Assembly (NCBI GenBank): GCA_030252795.1
Contig: CP127080.1
Location: 2,118,501 to 2,182,500 of the forward strand
Length of the DNA: 64,000 bases
Direction: 5' to 3'
Source: Porticoccaceae bacterium LTM1
GTDB taxonomy: Bacteria; Pseudomonadota; Gammaproteobacteria; Pseudomonadales; Porticoccaceae
The translations under genes and the position numbers were made by a program. The notes under the pieces are model-generated. The model made no database searches. It was given only the letters and a program-made list of their open reading frames with translations, and was not told the origin of the DNA. Shown here in pieces: positions 53,562 through 61,911 of the stretch (within the stretch, counting starts at the first letter, position 1; each line of letters opens with the position of its first letter).

Positions 53562-55640
53562 ATGGAGCCGATTTTGAATCTGACAGCCAAGACCCTGCCG
53601 CTCACCGTAGCGCTTTTCAGCGCTGGATCCCTCGCCAGCACCAATCAGGCCATCGAAGAAGTAGTAATACAAAACAGCAAAGCGGAACACCACCAACTTG
53701 CTGCAGACCTCGCCAATAGTATCGCCACTGACGCAGCTCAAATACTGCGTACTGTTCCCGGAGCTAACGTCAATGGCTCAGGCACTATCACTGGAATTGC
53801 TCAATATCGCGGCCTGAGTGGTGACCGGGTTTCCATTAGCCTTGACGGTGGCCCGGTTTATAGTGGCGGCCCCAATGCCATGGATGCCCCCCTCTCCTAT
53901 GCGCCAACATCTTTACTGTCTGAATTGAAGGTGACTCGCGGAATTGCTTCTGTCAGCTCTGCACAGGAAAGCATTGGTGGTCATATCGAAGCTGTTTTGG
54001 ATCGTGGTGATTTTTCTACTGATAACCATTGGGCGCTCAGCGCTGAACTGACCAGCAATTATCAAAGCGCCAGCAACGGCACCAGAACTGCTGTGCGCAC
54101 GGTCACTGCAAATAACAGCCATAAAATTGCCGGGCTTTTCAGCCGTGATAAAGGCAATGACAGCGAATTTCCCGGTGGGCAATTAACGGATACCAAGTAC
54201 AAGCGCAATCGCTTTGACTTCAGTTACGGCTATCGTACAGCTGATAGCAACCTGCTTTTATATGCTGGGCAGAACAGCACCAAAGACAGTGGCACACCAG
54301 CGCTGGCAATGGATATTCGCCATATTGATACCGACCTGGCAGGTATGAGCTTTGACACTGAAATCAACAATGTGAAAGTTCTCGGGTTTCTTTCCTGGAG
54401 CCAGGTAGACCACGGTATGGACAACTTCAGCTTGAGAACGCCTCCCGCTGCTGCTGACTACCGACAGACCCAGGCGGATGCCGAGCATCTGTCATACGGT
54501 GTCAGCGCCGAACTTCCTTTGGCTGGCAGTTCCCTGACTGTAGGTGCTGACGCCAGCCGCAAGGATCAAAGCGCCACGGTGACCAACCCCAACAACGCAG
54601 CCTTTGAGGTTATCAATTTCAATCGCATAGACCGCGACATCAACGGACTCTTTGCCGAATGGCACACAGAATATCAATCGCTGAAATGGGAGGTTGGCGT
54701 TCGTCACAATCGTACCCGACTGGATGCAGGAACTGTTTCTGCGAATGGCATGATGGGAATGATGGCAATGAATGCCAATATGCTGGCTATAAACTTTAAC
54801 AGTTCAGACAGAAGTCAGTCCTTTAACACCACGGGCCTGGTGGTTAAAGCGGATTACACCCTGACACCGGAGTGGTCTCTCAACGCGGGGTTGGCTCGCA
54901 AGCATAGGGCGCCCTCTTATCAGGAGATGTTTCTGTGGCTGCCAATGCAGTCCACTGGTGGACTGGCTGACGGTCGCAGCTATATAGGCAATCTTGACTT
55001 GAGGGCCGAGCGGGGAGAGGAAGTCACTCTCGGCTTGAACTGGCGTAATAAGCAGTTCTATTTCACACCCCAGATATTTTACCGTCGAGTCACTGATTAC
55101 ATTCAAGGCACACCGGCTGACAATGTGGCTGCGAATATGATCTCTACCATGATGGGTGGATTACCGGCCTTGCAATTTAACAATGTGAATGCCGAACTCT
55201 ACGGTTTTGATACCGGTTACGGATTTTACTTGAGTGACCATTGGCATTTGGAGGGCGCTATCAGCTATGTGCAGGGACAGCGTAGAGACGCCAACGATTA
55301 CCTGTACCGAATAGCGCCATTGAATCACCAGCTTGCTGTCAGCTACCAAGATCAAGGCTGGAGCCTGCGGGCAGAATCGATTCTTTACTCTGCCCAAGAC
55401 AAGGTCGCCATCTACAACGACGAAGAGAACACATCCGGTTACGGCATAATCAATCTTCGCGCCCGTTACAATCTGAGTGATAACACCACCCTATCTGCAG
55501 GCATCGAAAACCTGTTCGACAAAGGTTATCAGGACCATCTGGCCGGTTATAACCGTGTTATGGGGAGTGATGTTGCCGCTGGTGAGCGTATGTACGGAGT
55601 TGGCCGGAACCTCCACCTTGGGATTCAATTGTATCTTTAA
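53562..55640 (+). CDS. TonB-dependent receptor, Met-rich, possibly for copper
   Basis: 692 residues from MEPILNLTAK; the frame is open 46 codons upstream but without a signal peptide there. Signal peptide to about residue 24, TonB box-like EEVVIQN, plug about 35-150 (LRTVPGANVNGSG, YRGLSGDRVSISLDGGP), then a beta-barrel ending HLGIQLYL. Met clusters stand out: NGMMGMMAMNANML, ISTMMGGLP, YQEMFLWLPM. Met-rich loops and GGPNAMDAPLSY recall copper receptors OprC/NosA, so copper is a reasonable guess. A RegA-type box precedes it and a terminator follows. Confidence 0.85.
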   Translation: MEPILNLTAKTLPLTVALFSAGSLASTNQAIEEVVIQNSKAEHHQLAADLANSIATDAAQILRTVPGANVNGSGTITGIAQYRGLSGDRVSISLDGGPVYSGGPNAMDAPLSYAPTSLLSELKVTRGIASVSSAQESIGGHIEAVLDRGDFSTDNHWALSAELTSNYQSASNGTRTAVRTVTANNSHKIAGLFSRDKGNDSEFPGGQLTDTKYKRNRFDFSYGYRTADSNLLLYAGQNSTKDSGTPALAMDIRHIDTDLAGMSFDTEINNVKVLGFLSWSQVDHGMDNFSLRTPPAAADYRQTQADAEHLSYGVSAELPLAGSSLTVGADASRKDQSATVTNPNNAAFEVINFNRIDRDINGLFAEWHTEYQSLKWEVGVRHNRTRLDAGTVSANGMMGMMAMNANMLAINFNSSDRSQSFNTTGLVVKADYTLTPEWSLNAGLARKHRAPSYQEMFLWLPMQSTGGLADGRSYIGNLDLRAERGEEVTLGLNWRNKQFYFTPQIFYRRVTDYIQGTPADNVAANMISTMMGGLPALQFNNVNAELYGFDTGYGFYLSDHWHLEGAISYVQGQRRDANDYLYRIAPLNHQLAVSYQDQGWSLRAESILYSAQDKVAIYNDEENTSGYGIINLRARYNLSDNTTLSAGIENLFDKGYQDHLAGYNRVMGSDVAAGERMYGVGRNLHLGIQLYL

Positions 55641-55669
55641 TATTTAACCCCGAATCACACAAACAGTCT

Positions 55670-55693
55670 GGAGGCCCTTTGGCCTCCTTTTTT
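55670..55693 (+). terminator. Intrinsic terminator after the Met-rich receptor
   Basis: Stem GGAGGCC/GGCCTCC with a CTTT loop and six T, 30 bases after the stop. Confidence 0.92.
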
Positions 55694-55719
55694 ATGCAGC
55701 AACCCAGTAACATAGTGCC

Positions 55720-56988
55720 ATGAATCAAGCCCATCACATCTCTGCCATACGCCGTAACTTCAGGCGACTGAATATCATCCGGTGCATAACGGTCGGCGGG
55801 CAATTTTTGGCGCTTTATTATTTCTGGAAGATCCAGAACATCGGCTTGCCCGGTACTATTCTCACCACCATTTTATTGATCTACAGCGCGGTTCTGGGTG
55901 TGAGCTGCTGGCGGGGACACTGGCGTGCTGCGATTACCGAACTGGAGTTTTTTGGTCACCTGCTGATAGACGTGATCTTCTTTACGGCACTATTGTACTT
56001 TTCTGGCGGTGCCAATAATCCGTTTGTCTCCTATTACCTGGTTCCGATCAGTATTGCGGCTGCAACACTTCCGCGCAGTTACGGCTGGATAATTGCCGCG
56101 CTGTCGCTGGCCGCCTACAGCGGGTTGTTTGCCTACAATTATCCGGTCATTGCTTTGGCCCCCTTCCACAACCATCACGGCAGCGATGACAGCCTCAACC
56201 TTCACACGATAGGTATGTGGGGCAATTTCCTGGTGAGCGCGGTTCTGATCAGTTTCTTTGTAACTCGCATGGCAAGCGAGCTGCGCCAACAGCAGAATCA
56301 GGCCAATCTATTGCGTGAACAGGAGTTGCGCAACGATCAGGTGCTGGCGGTTGCGACTCTGGCAGCGGGAACAACCCATGAATTGAGTACGCCGTTAAAC
56401 ACGATGCGTATATTGCTGGATGAAATCAGCGATACAGACTTGCCAGCAGAAACCCGCCAAGACATCACCACATTGCAGCAGCAAGTTAATATTTGCCGCA
56501 AAACCCTCCAGCAATTGGCGGCCACCGCTGAACTGGCCAGCGACAAGGCAATCACGCCACAGAACTTGCGCGGCTACTTTGTTGATCTTCTGGAAAATTG
56601 GCAATTGATACGCCCCGATGCTGCACCCAGTATCCACATCGACTCACGAAGCCCTGAGGTAGAAATCAGCTACCCTCCCACCGTGGCACAGTCGCTGCTT
56701 AATCTTTTCAATAACGCTGCGGATGCCAGCCGTAAAATCGACATCTATATTCGATGGGATCAAGGCCAAGCGACTGTAAATATTCGCGATTATGGGCCAG
56801 GTATTAAAGGTGAGCAGGCAGAAAAACTGGGCACACCTTTCGTCAGCTCAAAAGCTGGCGGATTAGGACTCGGTTTATTTCTGAGCCGCTCCACACTGGA
56901 GCGTCTTGGTGGCGAGGTCATCATCCGCAACCATCCTGAAGGCGGTGCAGAAACCCGTATTATCTTACCCACCGGGCATGCATCATGA
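55720..56988 (+). CDS. RegB/PrrB/RoxS-like redox sensor histidine kinase
   Basis: 422 residues. Six membrane helices lie in the first about 185 residues, with the quinone-binding motif GGANNPF (96-102; consensus GGxxNPF) between two of them. The DHp region has AAGTTHELSTPL (His220) and ICRKTLQQLA with Cys259, matching the redox-active Cys of RegB. HATPase: LFNNAADAS, YGPGIKG and GGLGLGLFLSRSTLERLGG. It should sense respiratory redox state and phosphorylate the next gene's product, with which it overlaps by four bases. Confidence 0.93.
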   Translation: MNQAHHISAIRRNFRRLNIIRCITVGGQFLALYYFWKIQNIGLPGTILTTILLIYSAVLGVSCWRGHWRAAITELEFFGHLLIDVIFFTALLYFSGGANNPFVSYYLVPISIAAATLPRSYGWIIAALSLAAYSGLFAYNYPVIALAPFHNHHGSDDSLNLHTIGMWGNFLVSAVLISFFVTRMASELRQQQNQANLLREQELRNDQVLAVATLAAGTTHELSTPLNTMRILLDEISDTDLPAETRQDITTLQQQVNICRKTLQQLAATAELASDKAITPQNLRGYFVDLLENWQLIRPDAAPSIHIDSRSPEVEISYPPTVAQSLLNLFNNAADASRKIDIYIRWDQGQATVNIRDYGPGIKGEQAEKLGTPFVSSKAGGLGLGLFLSRSTLERLGGEVIIRNHPEGGAETRIILPTGHAS

Positions 56989-57518
56989 ATGGCATTTCGT
57001 GGTTAATCGTCGATGATAACGAGACCTTTGCTGCCACTCTTACACGAGCACTGACCCGTCGTGGTTTTAATGTGGTCGCCGCCAATACCGCCAAGGGCGC
57101 CATTGCCCTGGCAAAAAAGAACCAGCCTCAGCAGATTGTGCTGGACCTGAAGCTGACGGAAACCTCTGGGTTACACCTGCTCAAAGAGTTCAAACAACTG
57201 TTGCCATCTTGCCGGATTGTCATTTTAACGGGGTACTCCAGTGTAGCGACTGCCGTAGAAGCCATTAAACTGGGCGCCACCAATTACCTGTGCAAGCCCG
57301 CATCTGTTGATGAGATTCTTGGGGCTTTTGATAATATCGAAGGCTGCGTAGAACAGACCATCCCAGAAGACCCTCCATCCGTAGAGCGACTGGAATGGGA
57401 GCACATCCAGCGTGTCCTGGCAGAGAATAACAACAATATCTCCGCTACAGCTCGACAATTGGGCATGCATCGCCGTACTCTGCAAAGAAAGTTGCAAAAG
57501 CGACCTGTTAAGAAATAA
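56985..57518 (+). CDS. RegA/PrrA/RoxR-like response regulator
   Basis: 177 residues. Receiver domain with VDDNE (9-13), Asp54 in VLDLKL, Thr in LTGYSS and Lys in CKPAS. A Pro-rich linker (EDPPSVERLEWEHIQRVL) leads to a Fis-type helix-turn-helix (NNNNISATARQLGMHRRTLQRKL), the conserved RegA DNA-binding part. The predicted target nearest at hand is the inverted repeat upstream of the receptor gene. Co-transcribed with the kinase gene. Confidence 0.94.
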   Translation: MNGISWLIVDDNETFAATLTRALTRRGFNVVAANTAKGAIALAKKNQPQQIVLDLKLTETSGLHLLKEFKQLLPSCRIVILTGYSSVATAVEAIKLGATNYLCKPASVDEILGAFDNIEGCVEQTIPEDPPSVERLEWEHIQRVLAENNNNISATARQLGMHRRTLQRKLQKRPVKK

Positions 57519-57544
57519 CAAGATTGACGAGTTTGAGGGAGAAA

Positions 57545-58090
57545 ATGAATAACAGATCTAAATACTACCAGCGCGTTTTCATCGCTTTAGCATTGTTAGC
57601 TATTGGAGCGGCTGGTTACTGGTACCTGACCGATGACTCCCTGAAGGTGAAGTCATTAGCCGATGGTACAGAGATATTTTATTTCCGGGGCTCCAGCTTT
57701 GATACCGCAAGAGGTTTCCCCGAAAATCGGCTGATAGAGTCGGTGGATGGCGAGTTCTACGTTCGTACCACGGCAAACGATCAACCGTTGATTCTTCATA
57801 CCAAGCTGCTGGAAATTACGGTCACCGGTGAGTCCGGGCTGCGAATTCTCGCCAATGCCGATAAAAATGGCGAGCGGGTTGATGTCCTGTACGGCCAGGC
57901 GCATACCGAAAAGCGTTATGACTCTCCCGTTCAAGAGAGGGTTGATATGGTTGGCGGCCAGATGATGATGATCAACATCACCATTGATTTTGTGGAGAAA
58001 GAGGTCTTACATGATGATGAAGTGCCGGAGTGGATACTGACAGTAGAGCCTGAAGGAATCCAGCGGCCTTCAACTGAAGGTAATGAGTAA
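57545..58090 (+). CDS. Membrane-anchored FecR-like periplasmic protein
   Basis: 181 residues from an ATG after GGGAG; a TTG frame extends seven codons upstream. One N-terminal TM helix (about 8-28), then a beta-rich part whose order resembles a FecR domain: LADGTEIFYFRGSSF, NRLIESVDGEFYVRTTANDQPLILHT, LEITVTGESGLRI, ERVDVLYGQAHTEKR. There is no cytoplasmic anti-sigma segment, so it is not a canonical FecR. It follows regA by 26 bases and may report on periplasmic state for the kinase; inferred from position only. Confidence 0.6.
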   Translation: MNNRSKYYQRVFIALALLAIGAAGYWYLTDDSLKVKSLADGTEIFYFRGSSFDTARGFPENRLIESVDGEFYVRTTANDQPLILHTKLLEITVTGESGLRILANADKNGERVDVLYGQAHTEKRYDSPVQERVDMVGGQMMMINITIDFVEKEVLHDDEVPEWILTVEPEGIQRPSTEGNE

Positions 58091-58120
58091 CTGCCATTTG
58101 CAGACAGGGAGTTCGCTACG

Positions 58121-58798
58121 ATGAGCCACTTCAGCCCCGCCACCATCCAGTTTTTGAAAGATCTTAAGAAAAACAACGAACGGGAATGGTTCAACGGGCA
58201 CAAGGATGATTATGAATCGCTGGTGCGAGAACCGGCGCTGGACTTTATCGAATCCATGGCAGAACCACTCTCCAGGATCAGTACTGAATTTGAGGCCATA
58301 CCCAAGAAAGTGGGAGGCTCCCTGATGAGGGTTTATCGCGATACCCGTTTTGGCAACGATAAAACCCCATACAAAACCAATATCGGCATTCAGTTCCGTC
58401 ACCGATTGGGCAAAGACGTCCATGCGCCGGGCTATTACCTGCATATTGAGCCGGGTGAGTGCTTTGTTGGGGTGGGAATCTGGCGGCCTGACAGCGATAC
58501 CCTATCCAGAATCCGCAATGCCATTGTCGACAAGCCGGAGGCCTACAAGGCTGCCCTCAAACATCGCCCTTTCAAGGGTTTTGAAATGGCTGGCGACAGC
58601 TTAAAACGCCCTCCACGCGGTTTTGATGGCGACCACCCGATGATCGACGAAATCAAGCGCAAAGACTTCATCGCAATTACTCCGCTCGAAGACAAACAGC
58701 TTTTTGGCAAAGACCTCACAAAGCAGATTGCCAAGCAGTTTTCTGCAGCAACCCCGCTGATGGAGTTCCTCTGTAAAGCCATTGACCTCAAATTCTAG
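58121..58798 (+). CDS. DUF2461 (TIGR02453) family protein
   Basis: 225 residues. The family pattern is plain: FLKDLKKNNEREWFNGHKDDYESLVREP near the N-terminus, SLMRVYRDTRFGNDKTPYKTNIGIQFRH near 70-95, and HAPGYYLHIEPGECFVGVGIWRP. The family is widespread and has no assigned biochemical function. It lies 30 bases after the FecR-like gene and the downstream protease gene begins 13 bases later, so they may share a transcript. Confidence 0.9.
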   Translation: MSHFSPATIQFLKDLKKNNEREWFNGHKDDYESLVREPALDFIESMAEPLSRISTEFEAIPKKVGGSLMRVYRDTRFGNDKTPYKTNIGIQFRHRLGKDVHAPGYYLHIEPGECFVGVGIWRPDSDTLSRIRNAIVDKPEAYKAALKHRPFKGFEMAGDSLKRPPRGFDGDHPMIDEIKRKDFIAITPLEDKQLFGKDLTKQIAKQFSAATPLMEFLCKAIDLKF

Positions 58799-58811
58799 GA
58801 AATTAATTTCA

Positions 58812-59357
58812 ATGAACTACGATCAACAGGACGAGCCAAACATTCAGCCTGAACGAGGCATGGGAAAAGGCATGATGTATGTTGGCTGGCTGATAGTACT
58901 TGCCTTGCTGAGTTATTTGTTTGGGAACTGGGAAGAGAGCCGCTATAACCCCAACCGCGAAGTTCGCAGTCAGGTAACTGGCAGTATGGTTGAGGTGACG
59001 CTGGAACGAAATCAATGGGGTCACTATGTTGCCAACGGCCTGATCAATGGCAAGCCAGTTACTTATCTTCTGGATACCGGTGCCACAAATGTTTCAATCC
59101 CTGGGCATCTGGCCAAAGAGATTGGCCTGAAGCGAGGCGCTCCATTTACTGTTTCTACAGCCAACGGCTCCATTCAGGTATATCGGACTCGCCTGAACTC
59201 ACTATCTTTGGGTGATATAAAAGTCGAAGACATTCACGCCGATATAAACCCTCATATGAAAGAGGATGAAGTTCTTCTTGGGATGAGTGTGCTCAAGCAT
59301 CTGGAATTGGTACAGCGTGGAAATACTTTGATCCTGCGGCAATACTCTGGCGACTGA
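58812..59357 (+). CDS. Retropepsin-like (clan AA) membrane aspartic protease
   Basis: 181 residues from MNYDQQDEPN. One TM helix (about 22-40), then a single pepsin-like lobe: VTYLLDTGATNVSIPGHLAKEIGL with the catalytic D-T-G-A near residue 88, and later EVLLGMSVLKHLELVQRGNTLILRQ, the typical second hydrophobic-Gly turn. It matches the TIGR02281-type family of bacterial retropepsin homologues that act as dimers in the periplasm. Substrate unknown. A terminator follows. Confidence 0.88.
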   Translation: MNYDQQDEPNIQPERGMGKGMMYVGWLIVLALLSYLFGNWEESRYNPNREVRSQVTGSMVEVTLERNQWGHYVANGLINGKPVTYLLDTGATNVSIPGHLAKEIGLKRGAPFTVSTANGSIQVYRTRLNSLSLGDIKVEDIHADINPHMKEDEVLLGMSVLKHLELVQRGNTLILRQYSGD

Positions 59358-59376
59358 TTCTTCAACACCAAAAACA

Positions 59377-59406
59377 AAATACCGCGCTTTATAGCGCGGT
59401 ATTTTT
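59377..59406. terminator. Bidirectional terminator
   Basis: Stem AAATACCGCGC/GCGCGGTATTT around a six-base loop, with A and T runs on both flanks, between the protease gene (plus) and the convergent lipoprotein gene (minus). Confidence 0.92.
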
Positions 59407-59428
59407 GGTTGGAAGAGCTCCCATTCAG

Positions 59429-59821
59429 TTAGTTCAAAACCCGATAGCCACGACCTCTCAGGCAATTTCGAATAACATGGCGTTTCTCATATTCTGCAGT
59501 TTTAGCACCTTGCGCTCCAGATAACACAGCACCTGTTCCCGCTCCTCGCGCAGCGCCATGACTTCCATCGAAGATCGCGCCTATTGCACCACCGACAACT
59601 GCGCCTTCTACGGCTTTTCCTGCCGTTGAAGTTGCTTTATCTATACCGGCGGCATATTGCTCACAATCGGCAAGATCTACATAAAACTGCTCCATATCGA
59701 CGCCCTTTTCGTCGATTACTATTCCGCTGTGACCATAGCCACGATAAGTGGAAGCACAGGCAGCCAGGCCCAAAATGAAAAAAGTCATCACTGTATAGAG
59801 AATTGAACGACGCATAATCAT
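59429..59821 (-). CDS. Glycine-zipper lipoprotein
   Basis: 130 residues, AAGGAG before the ATG. Lipoprotein signal ending LAAC (Cys22). A Cys pair (DCEQYAAG and NCLRGRGYRVLN) brackets a glycine-zipper stretch (about 65-105: GKAVEGAVVGGAIGAIFDGSHGAARGAGTGAVLSG). Such small lipoproteins sit in the outer membrane with a Gly-rich helix pair in the bilayer; roles are mostly unknown. The final GRGYRVLN is a common ending in this group. Confidence 0.85.
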   Translation of the reverse strand: MIMRRSILYTVMTFFILGLAACASTYRGYGHSGIVIDEKGVDMEQFYVDLADCEQYAAGIDKATSTAGKAVEGAVVGGAIGAIFDGSHGAARGAGTGAVLSGAQGAKTAEYEKRHVIRNCLRGRGYRVLN

Positions 59822-60345
59822 TCACTCCTTTGCGCTTTATATCTAACTCCCAGAATTTATACCGCCAGAATTCAACAAAGAAAAGACTTCAATAAGAGAA
59901 TAGACCAATCTTCACGCCATAAGTTTATGTGCCGAATAATTTACATTTTGCTTACATAAGGAGTTCGGCAGTGATATTACGAGTTTGATCTTTTACCATC
60001 AGACAATGGACCGCTTCACGGTGTTCACGATGACAGGCCTTGTCATCCTGAGCGCAGCGAAGTACCACTATGACTTGGTGTGGACGGGGATTGTCTCATT
60101 ATCGATATCCCTCCCATTTCAAAGAGAGGTGTCAGAGTTAGTCTGTACTAATGTAAATTAGCTCACCCTCATACTTTCAATATACAGACTCAAGAAACTC
60201 CTAGTGAGCATTCCCCATATAAGTATGCACACATACGAGATCACCAAAGCGGGACACTTTTTTCATACATAAAAAATAGGCCGCACAGCAGTGTGCGGCC
60301 TTTAAGAAGGAGGAAAATCCCCCTTTTCAAAACTTATATTGGGAA
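59822..60345. other. Intergenic stretch with dispersed repeat, no gene
   Basis: No credible open frame. It contains the promoter side of the lipoprotein gene, a copy of the TCATCCTGAGCGCAGCGAAGTA-type dispersed repeat around 60043-60064, and the terminator of the next gene at 60271-60304. Confidence 0.5.
60271..60304 (-). terminator. Intrinsic terminator after the secreted protein gene
   Basis: Stem AGGCCGCACA/TGTGCGGCCT with a four-base loop, followed on the minus strand by a T run. Confidence 0.92.
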
Positions 60346-61044
60346 TCAGTCTAGAATAACCACGCCGCCATCTTGATTAATCGCCCTTACCCCTTCGACT
60401 GTCAGAGAGCCTTTACCCACCAGCGCTGTGGCACTTGCGCTACCTGCACCTGCGCTGCTGCTGGTGTTAATTGACGCCTCGACGGTCACAACATGGTCAC
60501 CTGATGACAAGTTCGGCATTACAAAGTTAAAGTGGTGGGCTGACATCGTACGCTGTATCAATTCAATTTCTTCATCAGTTACAACGCAATCGTCTTCAAT
60601 GTTAATTGTGATGTCGTCATCTACCACACCATCACCGTCATTGTCTGTACTGAAAGTACAAGACTCAATAACCCCTCCCAGAACAGCATTCAGTTCCTGC
60701 TCTCGTTGATTAAAGGTGATCGTGCCAGGCTCTGCCGGTATACCATCCACATAGACAGTGATATCCACTCCAGCCATAGCATTGGCAGAATCATAACTTC
60801 CATTTTTGCCCTTTACTTGAGTCTGGGTATATAGCCCCGCCTCCAGTGAGACGCCAATCAACAACTCTTTCTTGGAGGCTGTGTGAATAGTGGTTTCAAG
60901 CACTGTCGCTGTATGGTTTGTGGTTTCGTCCAACAAAGCAGTTTTACTCAGGGTCGCCGAGAATTTTGAACCCTGAATGGCAAACGCGGGAGCAGTAAAT
61001 AGGCTAATGGCCAGTGCAGAAGTGAGTAGTTTGGAAATTTTCAT
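60346..61044 (-). CDS. Secreted protein with Ca-binding-like loop, unknown function
   Basis: 232 residues. Signal peptide MKISKLLTSALAISLFTAPAFA. The mature part is beta-rich and Thr/Ser-rich, with two Cys near 137 and 162 (ESCTFSTDNDGDGVVDDDI and EDDCVVTDEEI). The loop DNDGDGVVDDD looks like a calcium-binding repeat of EF-hand or thrombospondin-3 type. No family recognised. A single gene with its own terminator; near the rRNA operon but unrelated to it. Confidence 0.65.
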   Translation of the reverse strand: MKISKLLTSALAISLFTAPAFAIQGSKFSATLSKTALLDETTNHTATVLETTIHTASKKELLIGVSLEAGLYTQTQVKGKNGSYDSANAMAGVDITVYVDGIPAEPGTITFNQREQELNAVLGGVIESCTFSTDNDGDGVVDDDITINIEDDCVVTDEEIELIQRTMSAHHFNFVMPNLSSGDHVVTVEASINTSSSAGAGSASATALVGKGSLTVEGVRAINQDGGVVILD

Positions 61045-61253
61045 AGTTATACCTACCAGTTTTGTAATTAGTTAATAATCTCCTTATGGATTGTTTTTAT
61101 TTCCAATTGAGTGGGCATACTAGCCTAGCCTTAGCCCCTTCTGGCAAGACCCACTTCACCACCACAATGTGAGCAAAGTCACACTCAGCCTTAAACAGGT
61201 TAATTTGTGTACAAATGTCTTCCTTGGCTAAGAAGGACACAATTTTTGTACAC

Positions 61254-61280
61254 AAAAAATGCCGGCTTTTACCGGCATTT
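61254..61280 (-). terminator. Terminator hairpin left of the rRNA operon
   Basis: Stem AATGCCGG/CCGGCATT with a six-base loop; T run on the minus strand. Probably a back-up terminator of the rRNA operon. An imperfect inverted repeat with TTGTGTACAAA ends overlaps it on the left. Confidence 0.8.
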
Positions 61281-61384
61281 AGGACAATCTCTATAGATCG
61301 TTTTGTTCTATCCAGGTTCGTGAAAAAAATCGGGACTCTTCACTGCGCTCAGAGTGACAGCGCTCCACTTCCCTAACAGCAGAC

Positions 61385-61450
61385 CAAAAAGCCATAAATA
61401 CAAAACCCCAGCCGCATAGCGACTGGGGTTTTGTATTTAAAGCCTGGCGA
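61385..61450 (-). repeat. 66-bp direct repeat, copy A (5S tail plus terminator)
   Basis: Identical to 61581-61646 except for one base. It contains a stem-loop terminator (GACTGGGGTTTTG and its complement, 61402-61432) and the last bases of 5S rRNA (complement of AGCCTGGCGA at 61441-61450). It is a leftover of a second 5S-terminator unit. Confidence 0.85.
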
Positions 61451-61580
61451 CAATCCGGCAGGAGCCGGTTTGGGCGTCGAGCACCGCGAGACGGGCGCGG
61501 ACCGCCTGCACGTTGCTGCGGCGCCCAAATTTGTTCCCGACAAATTTGTCACATGGAGCCCGATTTCCGTAACACTAAGT

Positions 61581-61646
61581 CAAAAAGCCATAAATAAAAA
61601 ACCCCAGCCGCATAGCGACTGGGGTTTTGTATTTAAAGCCTGGCGA
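61581..61646 (-). repeat. 66-bp direct repeat, copy B, with the working rRNA terminator
   Basis: Includes the 3' end of the intact 5S gene and its intrinsic terminator (61596-61628): stem ACCCCAG-CCGC/GCGA-CTGGGGT-like arms and a T run on the minus strand. Confidence 0.88.
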
Positions 61647-61755
61647 TGACCTACTCTCACATGGGGAAACCCCACACTACCATCGGCGATGCATCGTTTC
61701 ACTTCTGAGTTCGGGATGGGATCAGGTGGTTCCAATGCTCTATGGTCGCCAGGCA
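61638..61755 (-). rRNA. rrf: 5S ribosomal RNA
   Basis: On the minus strand it begins TGCCTGGCGACCATAGAGC and ends GAGAGTAGGTCATCGCCAGGC, with the conserved CCCGAACTCAGAAGTGAAAC loop. About 118 nt, normal length. Confidence 0.95.
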
Positions 61756-61911
61756 AACTGGCTTGGATCGGTTTTAGTCTTACCTCGTGATGAGTGCAGT
61801 TTCCGGTTCCAAATAGGGTGGTAAATTCTTAAGTCTTTTTCTGTTGCTCTGCTTCTGTTCAAGCGTGTCTTACTTACTTGTCCTACGTCACTGATCAGTA
61901 ACTTCAGTTAT

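Larger units (their letters stand above)
61045..61637. other. Region between the secreted protein gene and 5S rRNA
   Basis: No credible gene. It contains the promoter region of the secreted protein, a terminator hairpin at 61254-61280, two copies of an rRNA terminator with the 5S end duplicated, and between the copies a GC-rich stretch (61451-61540) unlike its surroundings, with GGGCG/CGCCC and AAATTTGT/ACAAATTT inverted repeats. Confidence 0.55.

Noticed and set aside
61756..61911. tRNA gene in the 5S-23S spacer
   Set aside because: I looked for a cloverleaf and for a CCA end and saw neither.
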